Assembly: GCF_002994745.2 (NCBI RefSeq)
Contig: NC_037093.1
Span: 16,627,555 to 16,691,554 of the forward strand
Length of the DNA: 64,000 nt
Direction of reading: 5' to 3'
Source of the DNA: Rosa chinensis
Lineage: Eukaryota; Streptophyta; Magnoliopsida; Rosales; Rosaceae
Under the pieces are notes generated by a model. That model was not told the DNA's origin. It searched no databases and was given only the letters and a program-made list of their open reading frames with translations. The translations under genes and the position numbers were made by a program. This document shows, one piece after another, positions 46,544-58,859 of the stretch (position 1 is its first letter; the number at the start of each line of letters is the position of its first letter).

Positions 46544-49500
46544 TTATACTTTTCCACCCTTTGCTTCACTATAAAGTTTTTCAACTTGATCCTGCAGATG
46601 ATATGTTATCAACATACATATTTAGGATTAACTTATCAACGTTCCAACCTTTTCTTATCTAAGTAGAAAATCGTACCTTGTAATATTTGAGTAATTGCGG
46701 TCTTTTCAGTTTGAAAGTTGGGGTCATGAGATCCCTCTCTATGTCAAAGGGGTTTGGTTCCACATGAATTGCTTTTAACAACTCAAACCCTCGAAGCTGC
46801 AATAAAAATGTCTTGTAAGTCAGATAAATAAACTTAAGCAACATACCATGAAACAGGGATGGAGCACATACTTGCTGTTTCTGACCGATACTATTGAGCT
46901 CATCCAAAATGTATTTTCTTGCCTTCATGTTTTGACACAATGATTTGTAGTCATCAGTCAAATGATGCTCAGCTGCCCAGTCCTCCAAGGCCTTTCTGTC
47001 AGGAACAACCACAGCAACAAGAAATGACTCGAAGCTGTTCCCATAAACCCAAATCTGCCGACCAGATGAAAGTTAAGATGTTAAGAAATCCATCTGTAAC
47101 TTCAGAAAACATGAAAGAAGGGTGGAGGACACTAGCACAAAATTCAAATGTAGCACAAAGACGAACACAATCTCATTTATTGATGAAATAAAGGTTAGTC
47201 CTGTCATTCATCATACAAGTAGAATACAGAAGTTAGCGACATACCGATGTGACAAGGGGGCATTGCAAGTATTTGCTTTCAATGCTTTCCACAGCAACAT
47301 ATTCACCTTGAGACAGTTTAAATATATTCTTTTTCCTGTCTATAACTTTCATTGCTCCATTAGGCTGCCATTCTCCAATATCACCTGTGATCCATCCACT
47401 CAAAATTAATCATCAACAAAAATGTTGAAGGCTCCATCTTGAAAAAGAAACCAAAAGATTGAGCATCAACCAAAAAGTACTCCATTTCTAGTTTTGTAGA
47501 CATTTACCTGTATGGAACCACCCATCAATAAGGACTTCTTCAGTGAGATCTGCTCGCTTGTGGTAACCAGAAAACAAGGTTTTTCCTCTTAGGCAAATCT
47601 CTCCACGTGGCACACTAGAAAGTGCATCATATCCCAGTTCTGGGACCGACTCAAGCCGTGCTTCAATAGTTGTCAAGGGGACACCCACAGTCCCAACCAT
47701 AGGATAAACATTGCCGATGGACGAAAAACAGCCACCACAGCTTTCAGTAAGGCCTACAATATTTAACAAACTGATGAACTCTAGTTCTCTTCGTTTCATA
47801 TATATCTGCTTCTGACATGTCATGATAGCTGATTTAGAAAATTAAGGTTATTTGAATGAGTTCAATAGCATCCATACCCTACATCCCAAAGGTCAAACAC
47901 ATATATCACGAATTAAGGTAAGGGAGCACAGTGAGTTGAATACTTATGCTCATATAAACTCCTGAATCTTCACTATGATTTAACTGATTATATGTTATAT
48001 TCATTATGCTATGCGGTCAGCCATACCATATCCTTGGGATAAAGTGCTGCAGCTGGTGACCCTCAAAAATTCCTCCACATGCCTGGGCAAAGGTGCAGCA
48101 CCAGACAACATTATACGAACTCGTCCTCCTAATGCTTGTTTTATCTACCGCAAGTAACTCAGTTTGTTAGAATGTAACACATAAAATAGAAGTAATGCGT
48201 TGTTCGGATGTAAAACCAGATATTTCAAGAATGAAAAGGTGAATGATAGAATGACTGACCTTGTTAAATACAAGCTTGTCCAAGAGAGGTGCCGCTTTTT
48301 CCTGTGGTAAACCATTCTCCAGATTTGCCAACTTGCTGCCATACATGTATTAGTTAGTTTATGGTAGGAATACAAATGCAAACCCAAAAAGGAGGTCTTA
48401 GTAAGACGTACTAGTTATATGCATACTGGAAAAGGGTCTTCCTCAGCACACCACCAGATGAAACTTTACTAGCAATACCTTTGGAAACAGTATTTAAGCC
48501 AAATATTAACAACAAAGAAATTCAAGGACATACATCTATACAGTTCAAATTGATGAATCTGTTTTACCAGTGTATATACGGTCATAAACTCGAGGAACCC
48601 CACAAAACGTAGTAGGCTTTAGTTCCTGAAGGTCGTCCAGTAAAAACCTGACATCCTGCAAGTCCAACAGCATTCACATTGGACAAATGTTGAAGTTGGT
48701 AAGTAAGGAAGAGAATACCAATCAAGTTTAATAAGGAAACTAAAGAAAAAGAATATAGCAAGAATGACGCTTATACTTACACCTCGCCAGAAGCCTATTG
48801 AAGATCCCTTGTAGATGCAATAGCTCTCGATTATTTGGTCATATATATGGGCCAACGGGAGAAACGAAAAATATGAATCTTCTTCTGTACACTGTAATAG
48901 AATTTATTTTATGTCAGTAGTCAATATTATCGCCATCAGGGAAATGTCAAATTGTTAATTGAGTTCAGTAACTAAACTTCATAAAAAATATAATCCTTAA
49001 CCATCTATTGGTAATACTTCAACAAAGTTACTTTGGAAAAATATGAACTATAATCTGCAAATAAGCACCTTTCAGAGAATGACCATACTAAAAATTGTAT
49101 AAGCACCCTCAATTTAATTAGTTGGTAGAAAATCTTTCATTTGATGGCCAACCACAAAGCTTTCAGCATAATTTGACCTAATATGGATCCAACTTCTGTC
49201 AAAATGGAAGTATAAATTTCCCCTAGTTGAGGGTTACGATACAACCCAAACTTTTATTAATCATGTCTTGGCCATAGCAACACATCTTGAAGATGTTACA
49301 ATAAACTATCACTGCTCGCTAAAGTGGATTGCATCTACATGATTTAAACTTTTGTCTGTATAAATAGCATTTTAAACAGGCACCCCATATATGTATGGAA
49401 ACAGAATAAGGATCACAGTTTTCATTTACGAATGAGGAAATAATTTCATATTGATAATGCTACAAAATCCAAAACAAAAATGACCTTGTATTGGCCTTTT

Positions 49501-52444
49501 CAGGGACAAAACTACTAAATCTCTATGACCAAAACATGTTCTCTGCAAGTTTATTTGCCTCTGACATATAAATGAGGTACATTTATGCTACAAAACTGTG
49601 CAATAGACCAAACACGGGTACTGGACCTGGTGAAAATTAATCACCAGATTGCACCCCAAACAACTCATGACAAGTTACAGGAGCTATTCTGCCTCTCTCT
49701 TTTTTTTTATCTTTTTTTTTAGAGAGAGGCAGAATAAGCATTAATTCAGAAACATCAAGCTAGAATATGTTTAAAAGCTAGGAAATTGAAGATGTTAACT
49801 GTGTTAAGTTATTTACCACTCTATCTGTTAGGAAAAGTATATGGTCTGTTGACAATACTTCCAACATTAATGCTGCATTAGTAATGATTACGCCTTTTGG
49901 TTCTCCAGTCGTTCCACTTGTATACATTATTGTGCAAACAGCAGTCCTCTGTTTTTGAGGTAGTTCATAATCTGAATTTCCCTGAGCAAATGAAAGATAA
50001 TAGATGATTTTATATTGTTGAAAGTTAGTGCCCAATCCTTTACTGAAAGAAGAACTTAATTGAGAAACCAGTGTTAAGAAGTTACCAACTGAAAGAATTC
50101 CTCCCACGAAAAGCAAGATACCCCCAGTTCTTCTGCTTCCTTCTTTTGAGTGCTAGAAACATTCGTGAAGCTGACAATTGCTGAACAACACAGATGTATA
50201 CCTTAGATATAATCCTAACAACTTGGAACTCAAATTTGAAGTATTTAAGGAAATAGTATATGACCTACTTTTTAAATGCGTAGAACAGTTCGGAAGGCAT
50301 AATATAATCTGCAGAAAGAATTACCAGGTAAGGATCTTAGAAAGAAAGAAAAGGAGAGGGAAAGAAATCTTATATAAACGGAGTGCATATTAGGAAAGGA
50401 ACTAAGATTAACCATCAAATATATATATACAAGACAAGGTGCCCCTTGTAATTATATCATGTTTACTACAACAAAATTGGATTATGAATGTTCTAGTACC
50501 GAAAATATAAGACACTAGTGGCTTCAAAGTTCAAACATATATCTAGTTATGATAATGAGATACTAGTTTGGAAAATAACTCACAGCAGGGATCTTGTTCT
50601 CTTGAACAAAAGCTATTGAAACTTCAGCATGGTTGATGATGAACTCAACTGCATTAGCACCTGCAACATAAACCATGAAATGTCATTCAAATAAATTTCA
50701 AGGGAAACTGAAAGTTCACCTTCCAATTTTCTCCCTACACCTCCCACAACTTAATTCCCAAAACGTCCCCCTTATACCCTGTAGAATTCAAAAAATGTTT
50801 GGCACGTTTGGTGGTTTGCTACTAAGCTTTTGTTGTGGCTAGCTAGCAAACACTTGGTACTCTTCAGTAGTTTCCAACAGAACTGTAAGTTGTTGTGAAA
50901 AGTCCAATAGACAACTACCAAGTATTCAGTAGCCAGCCACTGGATACAGGTCAATTCAGATTTATAAACGATGGTGAAGTGGTAGATTTTGAAAAGGAAA
51001 AAGTTTAAGATAATTTAGAATTTCCCTTCAACTAAATTGAAGTTCACTATCTGCCACTGGAAAATGATACATGCACTAACAATTCTTGAAAAAGAAAACA
51101 AGCATACCAAGGGTGTCGTAAAGTGGAACATATGTAATCGCATGGCTGTTACAGGCCTGTAAAAAAAAAAAACAAAACAAAACAAAAGCATAAGGCTAAA
51201 AAGTCGCACTCTTTCTAGTAAGATTCAGTCCCCAATAGTTCAATACTTCCACCAGTCACAAAAATGTGCTCTCAACAGTCAACATAGCATTTCTTCATTC
51301 TAGTGTCTTGCATAATATGCACATATATGAAACAAAGAAATACAGTATTGCTATTACCTCCATTGCAATAATCCATTGGGAGCAATTTGATCCATATATA
51401 CCACAACGATCTCCCTGCAAACATTGAAACATATAAAAAAAGCAATCTTTTTTCCATTTCACAGTTACTATTCTCACTACCATTATTATACATCAACTCT
51501 ATAACACATACACCTATTTCACTAAGAACACATTTTTCTTCCATAAAAATGTTACACACATAAATACATAAGTGGAGAGGTGTGACTTACAGGATTGACA
51601 CCACGGCTTCTGATGGCCGAACCCATACGAATGGCTGCATCATAGACCTCTTGATAGGTACTCCACACATATGGACCCGCCTGTCATTTTGCAGTAAACA
51701 AAATTGGCATTAGTATTTCCTATTAACAAAATTGAGCTCCTGGGTTTCAATGGGTTGCTGCCATTGCTCAAATGGAAATGGAAGGTACCTTCTTCGCGTT
51801 GACTTGGCGTTGACCAAGCATTCGACCGCTTGGGTTCCTCTTAACCGAGTCACTGCCAGTGAAAACAGAGTTTCAACCATCATCTCATACTAACAATTTG
51901 AATCCAATCAGACCAGTGAGCCTTTTTGAGTGCTCATATCCCCCTACCACATTTCTTTTGAGAATTGTATCCAGTTCTTATCCTACTTATCAACTGGCCT
52001 ATTAGCTCAGCTGGTTAGAGCGTCGTGCTAATAACGCGAAGGTCACAGGTTCGAGACCTGTATGGGCCATTTTTCATTGAAGCTTTTTTCCTTTTTTCGA
52101 TTTTTACCCTTTTTCTTTTCTGATTCTAATTCTTCCAACTAACACAGTCAAAAAATTTCAGAAATGCTATCATTCTACTTTGAATCATTGCATGCATAAT
52201 TTCCCAAGAAATAAACACATTAGGATTCACAATACATGTGACACTCGATTTAACGTACATGATCAATCCCATAACGCACACGAACAAATGTCAGATACCT
52301 GAGAAACTGCCACGGTGACTCGAACCCCTCCGGCAACTCCAACAGCCCATCTTTAGCATAAATGCTCCGATACACCGGCCCTGCCGACGGCCTCCCATCA
52401 GCGGCCGGCCTCGCCTCCTCCACCTTCACCGCAAACTGATCCAT
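46544..52444 (-). CDS. LACS2: Long-chain acyl-CoA synthetase, LACS2-like, intact 19-exon gene
   Basis: Exons 1-19: 52299-52444, 51789-51852, 51591-51680, 51358-51414, 51108-51156, 50584-50660, 50269-50308, 50086-50180, 49817-49981, 48781-48891, 48568-48655, 48412-48478, 48260-48335, 48027-48144, 47508-47753, 47245-47384, 46872-47054, 46677-46796, 46544-46591. All introns are GT-AG; total 1980 nt, 659 residues plus stop, close to the 665 of Arabidopsis LACS2. Motifs: [11 protein letters not shown] (about 226-236), [34 protein letters not shown] (about 414), DGWFHTGD (about 491), [14 protein letters not shown] and the C-terminal NPFDIERDL. The enzyme activates C16-C18 fatty acids to CoA thioesters at the ER; LACS2 in Arabidopsis serves cutin synthesis. 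One oddity is CSQWIIAME where relatives have CPEW. Family is sure; the LACS2 subtype is inferred from similarity in recalled motifs ([19 protein letters not shown]). It is the only intact one of five copies in the window. Confidence 0.93.
51996..52069 (+). tRNA. tRNA-Ile (anticodon AAU)
   Basis: 74 nt without CCA. Acceptor arms GGCCTAT and ATGGGCC pair (one G-U), D stem GCTC/GAGC, anticodon stem TCGTG/CGCGA around loop CTAATAA with anticodon AAT, T arm ACAGG/CCTGT with TTCGAGA loop, discriminator A. Internal A and B boxes are present and T runs follow within about 30 bp as Pol III terminators. It lies in intron 1 of the LACS gene, on the opposite strand. Confidence 0.96.
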
Positions 52445-52692
52445 CTACCCTAAATTTTGATGAAACCACCGCCCACCAAGCTAAACTCAAAGATTCCGAA
52501 ACTAGCTGGGTCTGATCGATACAGACTTCAAAACAAGTATAACATGAAGATGGAGCTAGCTAGCAAGCAACTTGGTGAAGAATGAAGATAACCATAAACA
52601 GAAAGAGAGGTGGGGGGAGGCTTGGTTCAGCTGAGGGCAATAAATTGTGGGTATTGCTTTGGGGAAAGATAAAATATCTGTCTGATCAACCA

Positions 52693-52699
52693 ATTTATA
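52693..52699 (-). promoter_or_regulatory. Candidate TATA box of the intact LACS gene
   Basis: TATAAAT on the minus strand in the context GCTATAAATTGG, about 250 bp upstream of the ATG at 52444. It is the best TATA-like match in the upstream 300 bp; the transcription start is not known. Confidence 0.4.
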
Positions 52700-53225
52700 G
52701 CGGCGTTTATGAGGTTTTTGATGAAGCTAGCTGGATACATATGCATGTTAGGAAAATACAGGTGGGAAAATATAACTGTTTGTAGTACTGCATTTAATGG
52801 TAGATGAGTTTGGTGAAGTTGCTAAGCTAGCTCTTGGACTACTTTTGTTTCTTGGTTTCTAATTACTACTACTGAACTTAATGGTGAAGCCTTAAAACTA
52901 TGTTGATGATGAGGAGGACATTAAGATTAACAGGTTTTTGGGTCCATTTGGTTTGATTTGGTGAGATGGGTTTTCTTTTCTACATAGCATAAATAGAATG
53001 ATTCTCTTATTTTTTTAGGAAATAATTGATTAAGCAGTCTAATAGGGTGATTGCATGCAGGCATGATTGTGATGGTGATACATGGTGATGCCATATGGAG
53101 CATTAAGTGCATGCGTGATATATCCACTTCCAGCTAAGTGTACATTGTTATGCATATACAACAGGACCAAGTAGTGTACTAGGAGCAAGAAATGGGGATA
53201 TTCTAATTATTTATACTTGATCAAC
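52700..53225. other. Upstream region of the LACS gene, no gene seen
   Basis: AT-rich sequence with no supported ORF or repeat. It marks the right edge of block B: nothing corresponding is seen upstream of the block-A copies. Confidence 0.5.
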
Positions 53226-53239
53226 AAAGATCGTTTCTA

Positions 53240-54497
53240 GAGGGTTAGAGCGATTAAAACGATTAAAACGCTCTCGTTCTCTCTCATAGCTAGGGTTTTC
53301 TCTCGACAAAAATCTTCCTCGTCCGGCGGCGCACCCGCGTCGGCGTGGGCCTCTGGTCTCGTCGGCGTTTGGCGCGTGCAGCCGGACGGGCACTTTCCTC
53401 CTCGGAATTCTCAGATTTCTGGCAACTTTGGCAGGTTTCAATCTCAAGCGTGGTCTAGGAGAGATGGAAGGGAGGTGGATGTCAGGGTGGGTAAATCGAT
53501 TTCGATCTGACCTTCTATGGTCGTGGGCGATCGTAGGTGCAGAGTGGTACTGGAGTGGGGTTGATCGGCGGCGGGATTGGGGTTCTCCTATCAGTGGTGA
53601 TTCCAAAAGGGATATGCTGCTCTTTTGGGGTCGATCACTGATTTGGGCGGAGGTCTATGAAGGTTGGTGGTGTGGTTGGATGGCACCGGATCGTTCGCGG
53701 CGCGGCTGGCGGAGGAATGAGCGATCTGCAGCTCTGACGGTCTTGGCTTGGAAGATTGGTGGTTGGGCCGAGCTTGGCGGGAGGGATCTTGGTAATTCGC
53801 TGGAGGTTCTTCTAGGCAATTCTATGGATTCCGATGGTATTTTTTTGTTTTTAGTGCTATTTCAGTTTTTAGTTTAGGTTTTTGGCTTAGTCTAATAAGT
53901 CCCTACTCCTTTGAGCTAGGGTTTTGGAGTATTGTTATGGTAGGTGTGTCGTGTTATTCCCTGGAACTCAATTTACCTTTTTGTGGTCAAAGTAATGGGG
54001 AGAAGCTCCTGCACATGGTCTGGCGGTTTTGGGCCATGGTGTTGAAGGGAGTATCTTTCCTCTTGAGATTGGCTGTGAGGATGTACTTTGTCTCTTGGGT
54101 TAGTATGGATGAAGTGCCGTTGATATGGCGTTATGTCCGGGGACTACATGTTTTACTCTCGGTGTTTTCTTGTTGTCAATGTGGTAGTGACTTGCTCTTG
54201 CACGTGGTCTGGTTGGATTGGGACACGGTGTGGATGAAGGGGAAGTGGCTGTTTGTTATGTTGGCTGCAGGGATTTATCGTGACTCTCGGAAATTGTCTT
54301 ATGCTGTAGCCCGAGTTGAGGGGCGATTGGTTTGGTTAGGGGTTGGGCCCTTTCGGCTCATGGAGGTCATTTTTGATGACGGACCCGTAACTGGTTTAGG
54401 TTTTAGGGAGGAGAGTGGGGAGTTTATGTCCACCACCGGTCATTCCCGTATGATGTAATTTTGGTTATTATCAATAAAGGTTTCTTATTCTCAAAAA
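53240..54497 (+). mobile_element. Non-autonomous LINE-type retroposon
   Basis: Flanked by a 14-bp direct repeat AAAGATCGTTTCTA (53226-53239 and 54498-54511), ends in a short A run and has a TATCAATAAAGG polyadenylation-like signal just before it. The 5' end has a CTCTC-rich, CTAGGGTTTTCTCTCG leader typical of plant retroposons or transcripts. Two plus-strand ORFs (53428-53877, 53937-54458) are Trp/Gly-rich and show no known domain. A long element with a full leader and tail but no reverse transcriptase suggests a LINE with an internal deletion or a processed transcript copy. Confidence 0.75.
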
Positions 54498-54511
54498 AAA
54501 GATCGTTTCTA

Positions 54512-55295
54512 ACATTTTTATAACTAAGATTTGCAGTGTTTGATAACATTGTTTCAACATTAAATTATATTAAATTTGAGTGATGATTTTAACTCACCAA
54601 ATTGTTATATATTTTCCATTTACATATATTCATTTTAGCGATATTTCCATTTACATATACTCATTTTAGCAATATATTGCAAGTGATAAAATGGAGTGTT
54701 GGAATTACTCTCATTAAATTTAATAATACAGGGACTGGACCCTAAAGATAGAGTAAGTTTAATATAACAAATTTGGCTCAATTTACATATCATCCTTGCG
54801 GCCTAATCAATCTTCTCTCTCTCGTTCCAATATTATATGGAGTGTCTGGGACAGAGGAAGTACAATTTCTACTACATGAGTCGGGACATTTGGAAAACCA
54901 GTCCAACTCCAGCATAAATTTCCCTCTGAAGAAGTCAAATTTGAACGTAAATATTCGTTTGCGGAAAGATAAACAATATAAAAGAAAATAGGAAGAAAAA
55001 GAATGAAAAACTCCATTGATGAGTTACTATTCGGGCAATCCTACGATGGCTTATCCACTGAAACAAGCATGAAGGATGCATTGCATGTATGCAGGTGAGG
55101 TTAGATGTGACGAAAAGAACTTAATGCAAAGATTATCGTTGCCCCAAATCTATGTAGCCCCCAAAATTGTTGAACCGATTTTTAGGCTTTCTTTATTGGG
55201 TACTCAATCCAACTAAATGTCACACTGTGTTTGACATTTGGTTCAAGACTTAAAGTACTGGTATCTAACAGCTGGCCCACAGATCTAACACCATG
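54512..55295. other. AT-rich spacer, no gene seen
   Basis: Short ORFs only. A direct repeat of atttccatttacatatatac/tcattttagc-like sequence occurs near 54,611-54,670. Confidence 0.5.
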
Positions 55296-55303
55296 GTGAT
55301 GGT

Positions 55304-55901
55304 TAGGGCTGTCAATTCCGACACGACCCGATAACACGACTCGAAACCCGCACGAAATAAAGCGGGTTGAACCCGCACGATTAAAAAGCGGGTCAGCCAT
55401 GGGTCAACCCGCCATGACCCATTTAATAAATGGGTCGGCCACGGGTCAACCCGCCAATACAAAGTGAACCCGTATAACCCGATTATGCTATACTTCATCC
55501 TGAAATTTTAGACGTTGAGAGTATTTGATCATAGGATTAGACAATTTGAAATATTTTACTTTATAATTATTGGATTTAATTATTTATGAATTATATATAA
55601 TTATTTATATTCTTCGTCTTGTAGAGTTTTTTGTGAATTTAATCAATTTATGCATTTTTTTAGTTAAATTGGTCGCATTGTTAACCCTTAAATTGGTCAT
55701 TTTGTCAAACACGACACAACCTATTTATTAAATGGGTTAAGCGGGTTGGAAACGGGTAACCCGTTTAATAAATAGGTTGGGTTTGAGTTTAAATTTTTTA
55801 CACGATTATTAAATGGGTTGGGTTTGAGTTTGTATCTTGCCACACGACAAATACCTTGACCCGACACGAACCCAACCCGACACGACCCATTGACAGCCCT
55901 A
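55304..55901. mobile_element. hAT-type MITE with 8-bp target duplication
   Basis: Inverted ends TAGGGCTGTCAAT and ATTGACAGCCCTA with a perfect 8-bp duplication GTGATGGT (55296-55303 and 55902-55909). Subterminal regions are rich in gggtCAACCCGC / GACCCGACACG repeats. The TAGGGCTGTCAA terminus with 8-bp duplication is a common plant hAT MITE signature. Confidence 0.92.
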
Positions 55902-56095
55902 GTGATGGTAGTCACAAACTCACAATCTGAAGCTTCTTCAACGTAAGAAATGAGAAAGTCACCTTCAGTTACCATTCCTACTGAAACCAAAGGAGCCCAT
56001 GTACCAATAGGTTTTCGATTATCAACTACATGGATGATCCGTGCAGACCGTTCTCTTGGTCTTGGATACACAAAAAAGCGAATTGCGCAGCTCAC
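55902..56095 (-). other. Unrecognised coding-like fragment abutting the hAT MITE
   Basis: Minus strand reads from MSCAIRFFVYPRPRERSARI through VDNRKPIGTWAPLVSVGMVT to SYVEEASDCEFVTTIT, then enters the MITE. Composition is protein-like and there is no stop for 65 codons, but I do not recognise the family and see no continuation beyond the MITE. Confidence 0.35.
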
Positions 56096-57812
56096 CTTGT
56101 TGCTTCACTTAGTGTGAAGAAGACGTCCTCGGATGTTTGGATTGACTGACCGCCGTCCTCCCTAATCCACATACTTTCACGCGATGAGTTGCGGTGTCCT
56201 CCGCCGGAAATTTCTGTGGGTCTGAATTCATAGGAGTTCTGTTTTTTTTTTTTTCTTTTTCTTAATAAAGGCGTTCTGTTTTCTTCTTGCTGTTTCTTTT
56301 CTTCATCGACGTACTGTTTCGTTTAATTAAGCTTGGTTAGTTTGTGCTTTTTTTCTCTTTGGTTTGGGCTTATCTAGTCTTCCCTCTCTTTTGGGCTTGT
56401 GACTACGAACGCTATGTTTCTGTTGCTAGGCCTGTTGGCTGGTTGTGCCTTTTTCTGGCCTTTGTTTGAATGTTTTTCACGACCAAAAAGAAAAAAGAAA
56501 AAACTACATGGATGATAAAGAAAATTCCTTTACAAGGCTGGCAAAGCAATTCTAGTGATCAAGGTGGCTGCAGACGCGATTCCATATATGTAACCCTATG
56601 TGCATTTTTGGACTGAATGGGTGGCTAAATTTTGTGATGGAGATAAATGGGATACATATATACGTGCTAATGGGAGGTGTAAGTGGATTTGGATTCTGAG
56701 ATTTAGAAGTGTTCAATCAAGCGTTATATTCGCTAAAATGGTACATAACTACATATGACGAGTAAATAAAATATGCGTAGTGAAGAAATGATCAAACAAA
56801 CTACCAGACTGCAAAAGCAGCCTATCCTTGAGCAATACACTGGCCTCAGAGAACTAGAGAACTATAGCAAGCTCACCTATCCTTGGAGCAATATAAACAC
56901 TACTGACCAACAAGATCAGCGGTACATTCTTCATCTAAAACAACAATCGAAAGCGCGATTTATTTCTTTTTACAAGATGAAGAGCACACAAATTGTATCC
57001 AGTAAAACGTAGTTGATCTTGATCCAAATATGCAACACAAAAAATTGCTCCAATTAATCTCTACAAAGAAATGAAAACTCATTGTCTCAATAGAATTACA
57101 CGTAATCCTTCCCTCCCAAAAAATGAAGCACGACTCTCCAATTCTCCATCATCACACAATTGTAACCCAAAAAGAACCCCCACAAAACCCACTTTCGCAT
57201 TGACCTTTTCCCCCCAATGTGGACACCTGCTCCCTAAGTCAAACAACTGAAACAAGGACAGTGACAAACACTGACTTAGCTCTGATATCACCACCCTATC
57301 TCAAATCCCAGAACCCAAATCCCACTTCAAATCCTGAGTCCACCTTTCTTCTTCTTTAATCCACCAAAGCCAGAGTGACACCACGCCACCCACACCAAGC
57401 CCTAAACCCTAAAAACGACTTGTCAGTTTCCCCCACATGAACATTGTCGGTGAAGAAAAATGAGGTAAAGCTCTGCATGAAAAGGCCACCCCAACCTTTT
57501 TCTTCCAAACAAATAAATGCCGCCAAAACCCATTTAATTTTCTGCGTTTCGTTTTGTTTTGCGTGCGTTTCACTCCCTCTCTCGTCTATTCTGGGCATTT
57601 AATGCCTTCTCATCCCTCCATTAATGACCAGCACCAGCCTTCTTTAACTCTTCATCATCCCCCCATTAAAACCGACCCCATTTCCTTTAATTCCACCCAG
57701 ACCCCCATCTCCCACCGTCCGTTTTACTCCGCCTTCCCTCCATCTCCTCCCTCCACGTGTCCCTTCCGAAATTTTAATTGCGCTCTCTGATGTAACGCAC
57801 GTTCTTTACCTC
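56096..57812. other. Spacer and probable 3' region of the RING-H2 gene
   Basis: No supported gene. Contains a T-rich run at 56,240-56,262. The 3' UTR of the minus-strand RING-H2 gene should lie in roughly 57,300-57,812. Confidence 0.5.
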
Positions 57813-58859
57813 CTATCTTCTGTTAAACCTCTCCGGCGACAACAGCGCCTCGGGGTCGCCGCACCGGAGCCGGCTTGACGAGAACGCCGCCGCGGTCAAC
57901 GCCGACGACCTCATGAACATTGGGCTCGTCATCGACTTCGTCCGCCGGGAAGAGCCGCCGCCGGTGGAGAATCTCGCGCTTGACTCCGACAGCGGGAAGA
58001 AGCCTTTTCGCCGGAAGAAAGGCGACTTCATGTTCATGCCTCGGTGGGACCGGAACGAGAAGACCCGGGGCTTCGTCAGCGATCCGAACGGCGACGGCCT
58101 CTTGCTCCAGAAGCTTCCGCCTCTCCGGTAACGCCACGGCGACGCCGTCGTCGGCTCCGTCACCATCATCCGCTCCGAAGCGGAGCTCCGCTCGAATCCG
58201 AACGAGTACGACCGCTTGAGGACGAAATCTCCGCCGTTGATTCGGTCCTCCCAGTAATTGAACGTCCTCCGCGGCGACTGCTCCTCCGCGCAGGGAGTTA
58301 TCTCCGCCGTGGACTCCGTCTCTCGCGGCGGAGTTTCCGCGAGAGGCTCGAGAGCCATGCTGCGAAGGAGCGCGTCGTCGAGGCTCGGCCGGATTCTGGC
58401 GGCCATTAAGGGAATGAAGGGAGACTCGGGACGGAATATTCCGGCGCGGCAGAGCGGACAGTTGGCGTGGGACCTGAGCCACATGTCGATGCAGTCGACG
58501 TGAAAGGCGTGGGAACAAACCGGAAGCGTCCGGACGTACTCGTCGTCTTCGAACTCGATCAAGCAGACGGCGCAGTCCTTGCTCCGGAGGCCGGTCTTGG
58601 CGGTGTATAGCGACAGCGGTATGGTCTTGATCACCGACTCGTCGAGGCCGTATGGGGAGAAGACATGGAAGCCGTCCGTGGGGTCGAACGACGAGTCGTA
58701 GGGCGGGGAGTCGAGGTCGCCGATGGAGGAGGGGAGGTAGGAGCGGCGGCGACGGCGGCGACAGTGGCGGGAGAATCGGATGATCGGGGGGATGACGTGG
58801 CGGGAGATGAGACGGGAGTAGGTGACGATTAAGAAAGCGGTGGCGACGACGACGACCAT
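57813..58859 (-). CDS. ATL65: RING-H2 finger E3 ubiquitin ligase, ATL65-like
   Basis: Single-exon ORF of 348 residues from the Met at 58859. The true start is uncertain: in-frame sequence continues upstream as [13 protein letters not shown] without another ATG before a TGA, while the only good upstream ATG (59017, [11 protein letters not shown]) is in another frame. The protein starts inside a transmembrane helix ([18 protein letters not shown]), followed by a basic run, the ATL GLD motif ([13 protein letters not shown]) and a RING-H2 finger CAVC...[13 protein letters not shown]...CPLC at about 96-137. The C-terminal part carries the conserved blocks [21 protein letters not shown] and [19 protein letters not shown] proteins are membrane-bound ubiquitin ligases working with E2 enzymes. 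GC-rich and intronless like most ATL genes. Confidence 0.9.
   Translation of the reverse strand: MVVVVATAFLIVTYSRLISRHVIPPIIRFSRHCRRRRRRSYLPSSIGDLDSPPYDSSFDPTDGFHVFSPYGLDESVIKTIPLSLYTAKTGLRSKDCAVCLIEFEDDEYVRTLPVCSHAFHVDCIDMWLRSHANCPLCRAGIFRPESPFIPLMAARIRPSLDDALLRSMALEPLAETPPRETESTAEITPCAEEQSPRRTFNYWEDRINGGDFVLKRSYSFGFERSSASERMMVTEPTTASPWRYRRGGSFWSKRPSPFGSLTKPRVFSFRSHRGMNMKSPFFRRKGFFPLSESSARFSTGGGSSRRTKSMTSPMFMRSSALTAAAFSSSRLRCGDPEALLSPERFNRR

Noticed and set aside
53211..53606. 131-codon minus ORF
   Set aside because: Lies antisense across the 5' target duplication and leader of the LINE-type insert.
57823..58518. Long ORFs overlapping the RING-H2 gene in other frames and on the plus strand
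   Set aside because: GC-rich coding DNA gives spurious open frames; only the 57,813-58,859 minus frame has conserved ATL motifs.
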